Shown: in pieces, positions 54,656 through 64,000 of the stretch
How the letters are laid out: every line of letters begins with the position of its first letter
Position numbering within the stretch: the stretch's first letter is position 1
Source: Ornithinimicrobium pratense
GTDB lineage: Bacteria; Actinomycetota; Actinomycetes; Actinomycetales; Dermatophilaceae
Direction of reading: 5' to 3'
Assembly (NCBI RefSeq): GCF_008843165.1
Contig: NZ_CP044427.1
Span: 310,001 to 374,000, forward strand
Length of the DNA: 64,000 nucleotides
Translations under genes and position numbers: made by a program
Notes under the pieces: generated by a model
The model's database searches: none
What the model saw: only the letters and a program-made list of their open reading frames with translations
What the model was told of the DNA's origin: nothing

Positions 54656-54684
54656 TTGTCCCGCCGGTGGCCCGGTCCTAGGTT
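54656..54684 (+). promoter_or_regulatory. promoter of the subtilase gene
   Basis: TTGTCC (54656-54661) and TAGGTT (54679-54684) are spaced by 17 bases, followed after about 36 bases by an AAAGGGGG Shine-Dalgarno (54721-54728) and the subtilase start. This gives a leader of about 50 bases, in contrast to the leaderless genes elsewhere in the window. Confidence 0.65.
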
Positions 54685-54739
54685 CGACTCACCTGGGTCG
54701 ACCAGGCAGTCATCGACGACAAAGGGGGCCCTGGTGGCC

Positions 54740-60037
<5,298 letters not shown>

Positions 60038-60126
60038 GGTAGCACGACCGGGGTCGGCCCGGCAGCCCGTGCAGACGGACTGCCGGGCCGACCGCGTCCA
60101 CCGCGGCCTTCCTCGGCGGTGCGGTG

Positions 60127-60157
60127 CAGGGTATGCGGCGTGCGCGGGCATACCCTG
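60127..60157. promoter_or_regulatory. Lrp-type autoregulatory operator
   Basis: CAGGGTATGC (60127-60136) is repeated inverted as GCATACCCTG (60148-60157) with an 11-base spacer, centre-to-centre about two helical turns. The right arm contains the -10-like TACCCT (60151-60156) 6 nt before the GTG of the Lrp gene, so binding would repress it. Half-sites like GGGTATGC also occur elsewhere in the window. Confidence 0.7.
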
Positions 60158-60162
60158 GGGCC

Positions 60163-60672
60163 GTGCCGAAGAATCCTCGTGACGACAAGCCGCTGGACCC
60201 GATCGACCTGGCCCTCGTGCGCCTGCTGGAACAAGACGGGCGGATGTCCAACGCCATGCTCGCCCGAGAGGTCGGAATCGCCGAGTCGACCTGCCTGGTG
60301 CGGGTGCGCAGCCTGCGGGAGCGGGGGGTCGTGCGCGGCATCCACGCCGACATCGACCCGGTGGCCGTCGGCCGGCCGGTGGAGGCGATGATCGCCGTTC
60401 GCTTCGGCGGCCACCGGCGCAGCCACTTCGAGCAGTTCACCGAGGAGGTGCCCGCGCTGCCCGGGGTGCTCGGGGCCTTTCACGTCTCCGGCGCCATCGA
60501 CTACTACGTCCACGTAGCCTGCCCCAGCGCCGACGCCCTGCGTGACTTCGTGCTCGACCACCTCACCAACCGGCCGGGGGTGCTGCACGCCGAGACCTCG
60601 CTGATCTTCGAAAGCCAGCGTGGTCGGGGCACGATGACCCGTCCCGAGGACCTGCTCGGGCCCTCGGCTTGA
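60163..60672 (+). CDS. Lrp/AsnC-family regulator
   Basis: A 169-residue feast/famine regulator. N-terminal helix-turn-helix: LDPIDLALVRLLEQDGRMSN, AMLAREVGIAESTCLVRVRSL; C-terminal RAM ligand domain: PVEAMIAVRFGGHRRSHFEQ, ALPGVLGAFHVSGAIDYYVH. Such proteins bind an amino acid and regulate its metabolism or transport. GTG 60163 is favoured over ATG 60124 because the palindrome and TACCCT box lie in between. No transporter is adjacent, so the target may be distant; the MetB-like gene 6.3 kb upstream is a candidate. Confidence 0.92.
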   Translation: MPKNPRDDKPLDPIDLALVRLLEQDGRMSNAMLAREVGIAESTCLVRVRSLRERGVVRGIHADIDPVAVGRPVEAMIAVRFGGHRRSHFEQFTEEVPALPGVLGAFHVSGAIDYYVHVACPSADALRDFVLDHLTNRPGVLHAETSLIFESQRGRGTMTRPEDLLGPSA

Positions 60673-60699
60673 CCCTCACGCACCGTGAGGCGCCACGCT
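60669..60699 (+). promoter_or_regulatory. MerR-type operator/promoter of the TipA-like gene
   Basis: CCTCACG (60674-60680) and CGTGAGG (60684-60690) form a dyad with a 3-base centre, inside the 19-base spacer between TTGACC (60669-60674) and CACGCT (60694-60699). A long spacer with a central dyad is the MerR activation layout. From memory the Streptomyces tipA promoter carries the same arms (CCTCACG-TCA-CGTGAGG), which supports the TipA assignment. Confidence 0.75.
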
Positions 60700-60714
60700 G
60701 AACGGGTGATCGAG

Positions 60715-61476
60715 ATGACGGAGCAGCTCTGGACGGTCGGCCAGGTCGCCGAGACGGTCGGCGTCACGGTGCGCACCCTGCACCACTACGACCAGATCGG
60801 CCTGGTCAGGCCGTCGGAGCGCAGCCGGGCCGGCTACCGCCTCTACACCGAGGCGGACCTGCAACGGCTGCAGCACGTCGTCGTCTATCGCCGGCTGGGT
60901 TTCCCCCTGGAGCAGATCGGCGGGATCCTCGCGGCGGGCGCCGATGTCACCGTTCACCTGCGGCGGCAGCGGGCAGCGATCACGGACAGGCTGACCGAGC
61001 TCACCGGGCTGGTCAGCGCGATCGACAAGGCCCTGGAGGCACAGATGAACGACTACCAGATCACTGAAGTGGAACGGCGCGAGCTGTTCGGCGACGGGTT
61101 CGACGACGGCTACGCCCAGGAGGCCGAGGAGCGATGGGGCGGCACCGAGGCCTGGGAGCAGTCCCAGCGTCGGGCCAAGGGCTACTCCAAGGAGCAGTGG
61201 GAGCAGATCAAGGCGCAGGGCGAGGAGGTGAACGCCCGGTTCGTCCAGCTGCTCACCAGCGGAGCGCCGGCCGAGTCCGAGGCGGCGATGGACGTCGCCG
61301 AGGCCGCGCGCCAGCAGATCTGCACCTGGTTCTACGACTGCCCGCGCGAGCTGCACGCCAACATCGCCGAGATGTACGTCACCGACCCCCGGTTCACCAG
61401 GGCCTACGAAGACATCCACGAGGGTCTTGCGCGCTACGTCCGCGACGCGGTCGTGGCCAACGCGCAGCGGGATTGA
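60715..61476 (+). CDS. TipA-like MerR-family regulator
   Basis: A 253-residue activator. The N-terminal MerR helix-turn-helix (LWTVGQVAETVGVTVRTLHHYDQIGLV) is followed by a coiled-coil dimerisation helix and the C-terminal TipAS antibiotic-binding domain (VERRELFGDGFDDGYAQEAE, RWGGTEAWEQSQRR, and CTWFYDCPRELHANIAEMYV). The TipAS fold traps thiopeptides and other compounds and switches the promoter on. ATG 60715 or GTG 60706 are possible starts. The dyad upstream shows autoregulation. No resistance or efflux gene lies within the next few kb, so the regulon is elsewhere or only tipA itself. Confidence 0.92.
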   Translation: MTEQLWTVGQVAETVGVTVRTLHHYDQIGLVRPSERSRAGYRLYTEADLQRLQHVVVYRRLGFPLEQIGGILAAGADVTVHLRRQRAAITDRLTELTGLVSAIDKALEAQMNDYQITEVERRELFGDGFDDGYAQEAEERWGGTEAWEQSQRRAKGYSKEQWEQIKAQGEEVNARFVQLLTSGAPAESEAAMDVAEAARQQICTWFYDCPRELHANIAEMYVTDPRFTRAYEDIHEGLARYVRDAVVANAQRD

Positions 61477-61483
61477 GCCGCCG

Positions 61484-61521
61484 GTGCCCCCGTCGGTGTG
61501 CCCCGTCGGTGTGCCCCGTAG
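61484..61521. repeat. 13-base imperfect tandem repeat before tmk
   Basis: Three units close to GTGTGCCCCGTCG follow each other just after the tipA-like gene stop. They lie between the two genes and upstream of a TAGGCT box (61566-61571) that is 6 nt before the tmk GTG. No function is apparent. Confidence 0.5.
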
Positions 61522-61577
61522 GGGTGCCGGTTGTGGACGGGGTCGGGCTGGTCGGCGCGGTCCCGTAGGCTGCCCGG

Positions 61578-62267
61578 GTGACCGAGCAGACCCCGCCCGA
61601 GCCCGCCCCGCGCGGCCGTGGACCGGGCTTCTTCGTCGCCTTCGAGGGGGGCGACGGGGCGGGCAAGTCCACCCAGTCCCGGCTGCTGGGGCAGTGGCTG
61701 ACCGACCAGGGGTATGCCGTGCGGCATACCCGCGAGCCCGGTGGCACGGGCCTGGGGCGCCAGGTCCGCGAGCTGCTCCTGCACGGTGAGGACGGCTCGG
61801 TCAGCCCGCGGGCCGAGGCGCTGCTCTTCGCCGCCGACCGGGCCCACCACGTCGCCTCGGTGGTGCGCCCTGCGCTCCAGGGCGGGGGGGTGGTGCTCAC
61901 CGACCGCTACCTGGACTCCTCCGTCGCCTACCAGGGAGCGGCGCGGGCGCTGGGTCACGACGAGGTCCGCAAGCTGTCGATGTGGGCGGTCGAGGGGTTG
62001 GTGCCCGACCTCACCGTGCTGCTCGACGTGAGCGCCCGCGAGGGTCGGGCCCGCCGCGGAGAGGTGCACGACCGGCTGGAGCGGGAGGCCGACGACTTCC
62101 ACGACCGGGTCCGGCAGGGCTTCCTCGACCTCGCCGCCCGGGAGCCGGAGCGATACCTGGTGCTGGACGCCTCCCGGCCCGCGGCGGAGCTGGCCGGGCA
62201 GATCCAGCAGCGGGTCGCAGAGCTATTGCAGCTGGGCGGGGCCGTGGCGCAGGAGGGTGCCGGGTGA
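61578..62267 (+). CDS. tmk: thymidylate kinase
   Basis: A 229-residue kinase converting dTMP to dTDP. P-loop FEGGDGAGKSTQ at 22-33, the DR motif in LTDRYLDSSVAYQGAAR, and a lid region with GRARRGEVHDRLE. GTG 61578 starts 6 nt after TAGGCT, consistent with leaderless translation. An inverted pair GGGTATGCCG/CGGCATACCC lies inside the coding sequence at 61710-61731. The stop overlaps the holB GTG by four bases. The tmk-holB pairing is common in bacteria. Confidence 0.95.
   Translation: MTEQTPPEPAPRGRGPGFFVAFEGGDGAGKSTQSRLLGQWLTDQGYAVRHTREPGGTGLGRQVRELLLHGEDGSVSPRAEALLFAADRAHHVASVVRPALQGGGVVLTDRYLDSSVAYQGAARALGHDEVRKLSMWAVEGLVPDLTVLLDVSAREGRARRGEVHDRLEREADDFHDRVRQGFLDLAAREPERYLVLDASRPAAELAGQIQQRVAELLQLGGAVAQEGAG
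61710..61731. repeat. 10-base inverted repeat inside tmk
   Basis: GGGTATGCCG and CGGCATACCC, separated only by TG, form a strong dyad within the coding region. The half-site GGGTATGC is the same as in the Lrp operator 1.6 kb upstream. It may be chance from the Gly-Tyr-Ala-Val-Arg-His-Thr codons. Confidence 0.5.
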
Positions 62268-63478
62268 GCGTCTTTCACCAGCTGGTCGGTCAAGAGCGGG
62301 TCGTCGGCACGCTGCAGCAGGCGGTCACGGTGCCCGGCGCGATGACGCACGCCTGGCTCTTCACCGGTCCACCGGGGTCTGGCCGCTCAGTCGCGGCCCG
62401 GACCTTTGCGGCCGCCCTGCAGTGCGAGGCGCAGGGGGCAGCTCCCGGTGGGACGGGTGAGGCTACTGGTCAGGCGCGGTCCGAGGGCCAGGCCGGTGGG
62501 GCCGGATGCGGCGAGTGCCAGCCGTGCCGGATGGTCCTCGCCGGCAGCCACCCCGACGTGCGCGTGGTCGACACCGAGCAGACCTTCATCAAGGTCGACG
62601 AGGCACGGGAGCTGGTCCTGGAGGCCCAGGCCCGGCCCAGTCTCGGCCGCTGGCGGGTGATCATCGTCGAGGACGCCGACCGGCTCAACGACTACTCGGC
62701 CAACACCCTGCTGAAGTCCCTGGAGGAGCCGACCGCCCGGACGGTGTGGATGCTGTGCGCGCCGACGCTGGAGGACGTGCTCGTCACGATCCGGTCCCGG
62801 TGCCGGCACGTGCGGCTGGGGACGCCCCCGGCGGCTGCCGTCGCCGACCTGCTGGTCCGCCGGGATGGCGTCGACCCGTCCATGGCCCACTATGCCGCCC
62901 GCGCTGCGCAGAGCCACATCGGCATCGCCCGGCGACTGGCCACCGACGAGCACGCCCGCGCCCGCCGACGCGAGATCGTCGCGATCCCGCTGACCCTGCG
63001 TTCCCTCGGGGATGCGCTGCGGGCGGCGGCCGACCTCGTCCAGGAAGCCGGCGAAGGAGCCCGGGCAACCTCTGAGGACTACGCCGAGCAACAGCGGCGC
63101 TCGCTGCTCGAGCAGGTCGGGGCCGACCCGCTGGCGCGCACCCAGCCGCCGTCGGTGCGGGCGCACCTGCGCCGACTGGAGGACCGGCTCAAGGCGGAGG
63201 CCCGCCGTCAGCAGCACGACAGCATCGACGCCGCGCTGACCGACCTGGCCTCGGCCTACCGGGACGCCCTGGTCGTGGCTAGCGGTGCGCAGGTGGCCCA
63301 GGTGAACACGAGCGACCCGGACCAGATCGAGAAGCTGGCCCGCGCCATGACGCAGGAGGAGCTGCTGGGTGCGCTGGAGACGATCGGCCTGGCCCGCCAG
63401 CGCCTCATCGCCAACGGCTCGCCCCTGCTGGTCCTGGAGGCGATGATGATAGGCCTGACCCTGCCGCGCGGCTCGTGA
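62264..63478 (+). CDS. holB: DNA polymerase III subunit delta'
   Basis: A 404-residue clamp-loader subunit. It shares the AAA+ fold of DnaX but has a degenerate P-loop (GPPGSGRSV, arginine for lysine), as expected for the non-ATPase delta' subunit. A zinc module (CGECQPC) follows after a short linker, and the sensor region reads LLKSLEEPTARTVWMLC with SRCRHVRL. The GTG start overlaps the tmk stop. It assembles with DnaX (encoded at 7.4 kb) and delta. The Gly/Ala-rich insert after residue 50 is unusual but short. Confidence 0.93.
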   Translation: MSVFHQLVGQERVVGTLQQAVTVPGAMTHAWLFTGPPGSGRSVAARTFAAALQCEAQGAAPGGTGEATGQARSEGQAGGAGCGECQPCRMVLAGSHPDVRVVDTEQTFIKVDEARELVLEAQARPSLGRWRVIIVEDADRLNDYSANTLLKSLEEPTARTVWMLCAPTLEDVLVTIRSRCRHVRLGTPPAAAVADLLVRRDGVDPSMAHYAARAAQSHIGIARRLATDEHARARRREIVAIPLTLRSLGDALRAAADLVQEAGEGARATSEDYAEQQRRSLLEQVGADPLARTQPPSVRAHLRRLEDRLKAEARRQQHDSIDAALTDLASAYRDALVVASGAQVAQVNTSDPDQIEKLARAMTQEELLGALETIGLARQRLIANGSPLLVLEAMMIGLTLPRGS

Positions 63479-63513
63479 GCCGACCCGTGGCCGACCACTT
63501 GGAAGGACGACAC

Positions 63514-64000
63514 GTGTCGAGACTGCATACCCCCCGCACCCGGCTGATCGCGGCCGCGGCGAGCCTGGCCCTGCTGGCGGGCTGCCAGCAGGGGGACGAC
63601 CCCGGGGACGCCAACCCGGACAGCACAAGCACCGATGAGGCCCAGGAGTCCGGACAGGCCGACGACGCGTCCACCTCGGCGGGGCCGGACGGCGCAGCGC
63701 CGCCGGTCGTCGAGGACGCCCCGGAAGGCCTGGAGGACTTCTACGGCCAGGACCTGGAGTGGAGCAGCTGCGAGGGCAGCTTCGAGTGCGCGGAGCTCGC
63801 GGTGCCGCTCGACTACCAGGACCCGGGCGGGGCCACCATCGAGCTGGCGCTGCTGCGCTCGCCGGCCGTCGGCCAGGCCCAGGGCTCGCTGGTGCTCAAC
63901 CCCGGTGGGCCCGGCGCCTCGGGGGTCGACTACGCGATGCTGGCGCCGATGGTGGTCTCTGCGCAGGTGCGCGAGGTCTACGACGCGGTCGGTTTCGACC
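63514..64000 (+). CDS. TAP-like alpha/beta-hydrolase lipoprotein (cut by window edge)
   Basis: The first 162 codons of an exported lipoprotein peptidase. GTG 63514 follows GGAAGGA at Shine-Dalgarno distance; the signal is TRLIAAAASLALLAG with the lipidated cysteine next (GCQQGD). A Ser/Asp/Glu-rich linker leads to LEWSSCEGSFECAELAVPLD and LVLNPGGPGASGVDY, the N-terminal part of the tripeptidyl-aminopeptidase (TAP) hydrolase fold with its oxyanion region. The catalytic serine and histidine lie beyond the window. In Streptomyces a similar gene also follows holB. Confidence 0.88.
   Translation, partial: MSRLHTPRTRLIAAAASLALLAGCQQGDDPGDANPDSTSTDEAQESGQADDASTSAGPDGAAPPVVEDAPEGLEDFYGQDLEWSSCEGSFECAELAVPLDYQDPGGATIELALLRSPAVGQAQGSLVLNPGGPGASGVDYAMLAPMVVSAQVREVYDAVGFD

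Overview
The window is a piece of a high-GC actinobacterial chromosome. The signs are strong G/C bias at third codon positions, many GTG starts, start/stop overlaps of the ATGA/GTGA type, the 6C small RNA, and actinobacterial families such as RecR followed by a DUF5063 protein, a DUF4244 Flp-type pilin, a DECH-box helicase beside Tad genes, a TipA-type regulator and PonA2. A suborder close to Intrasporangiaceae/Ornithinimicrobiaceae is my guess; nothing in the window proves it. Gene order from about 22.2 kb to 63.5 kb follows, from memory, the Mycobacterium tuberculosis Rv3683-Rv3644c block and the Streptomyces SCO3540-SCO3580 block (metallophosphoesterase, ponA2, RidA, MBL fold, crp, nth, CoA Nudix, Fic-like, 6C RNA, tad, helicase, hppA, methyltransferase, topA, tmk, holB, lipoprotein peptidase). 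ssd, whiB4, marP, acs and bldG are not where those blocks would suggest.

Layout. 1-2.2 kb: purD-purC on the minus strand, with purC cut by the window edge. 2.5-7.4 kb: a LuxR-type regulator, a HelD-like helicase, and a PadR repressor coupled to a HAAS-type membrane protein. 7.4-12.1 kb: dnaX, a plsC-like acyltransferase, a wrecked HAD phosphatase, recR and a DUF5063 gene. 12.2-18.3 kb: a small membrane protein and a complete mrp/mnh cation/proton antiporter operon with fused A and B subunits. 18.4-22.1 kb: sdaA, a DinB-fold protein, a CGNR regulator coupled to a LysE exporter, and tRNA-Pro(CGG). 22.2-34.8 kb: metallophosphoesterase, YqeY, ponA2, an esterase, the DUF4177-ridA-nudix-MBL operon, DUF1540, a VWA lipoprotein, crp, nth and a CoA-type Nudix. 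34.8-43.8 kb: a holin-like membrane protein, a degenerate Fic protein, 6C RNA, and a tad pilus locus whose ATPase gene is frameshifted, then the linked helicase. 44-52.6 kb: hppA, GNAT, methyltransferase, lipoprotein and topA. 52.7-61.5 kb looks like an accessory insertion between topA and tmk: a Cys/Met PLP enzyme, an orphan winged-helix regulator, a 1765-residue kelch/CWB2 subtilase, an Lrp regulator and a TipA-like regulator. 61.6-64 kb: tmk-holB and the start of a TAP-like lipoprotein peptidase.

Functional themes. Four genes serve DNA replication or repair directly (dnaX, holB, recR, nth), with topA and tmk alongside. Ion-motive machinery (Mrp antiporter, H+-pyrophosphatase) and envelope functions (PonA2, Tad pilus, cell-wall-anchored subtilase, lipoproteins) make up much of the rest. 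A recurring TANNNT box 6-8 nt upstream of ATG/GTG suggests that leaderless transcripts are common here and was used to choose several starts. I did not find a new defence system or mobile island. The strongest unusual points are the broken tad ATPase, DnaA-box-like sites around the tad locus, the inactive Fic protein, the multi-domain protease and several unexplained inverted or tandem repeats.
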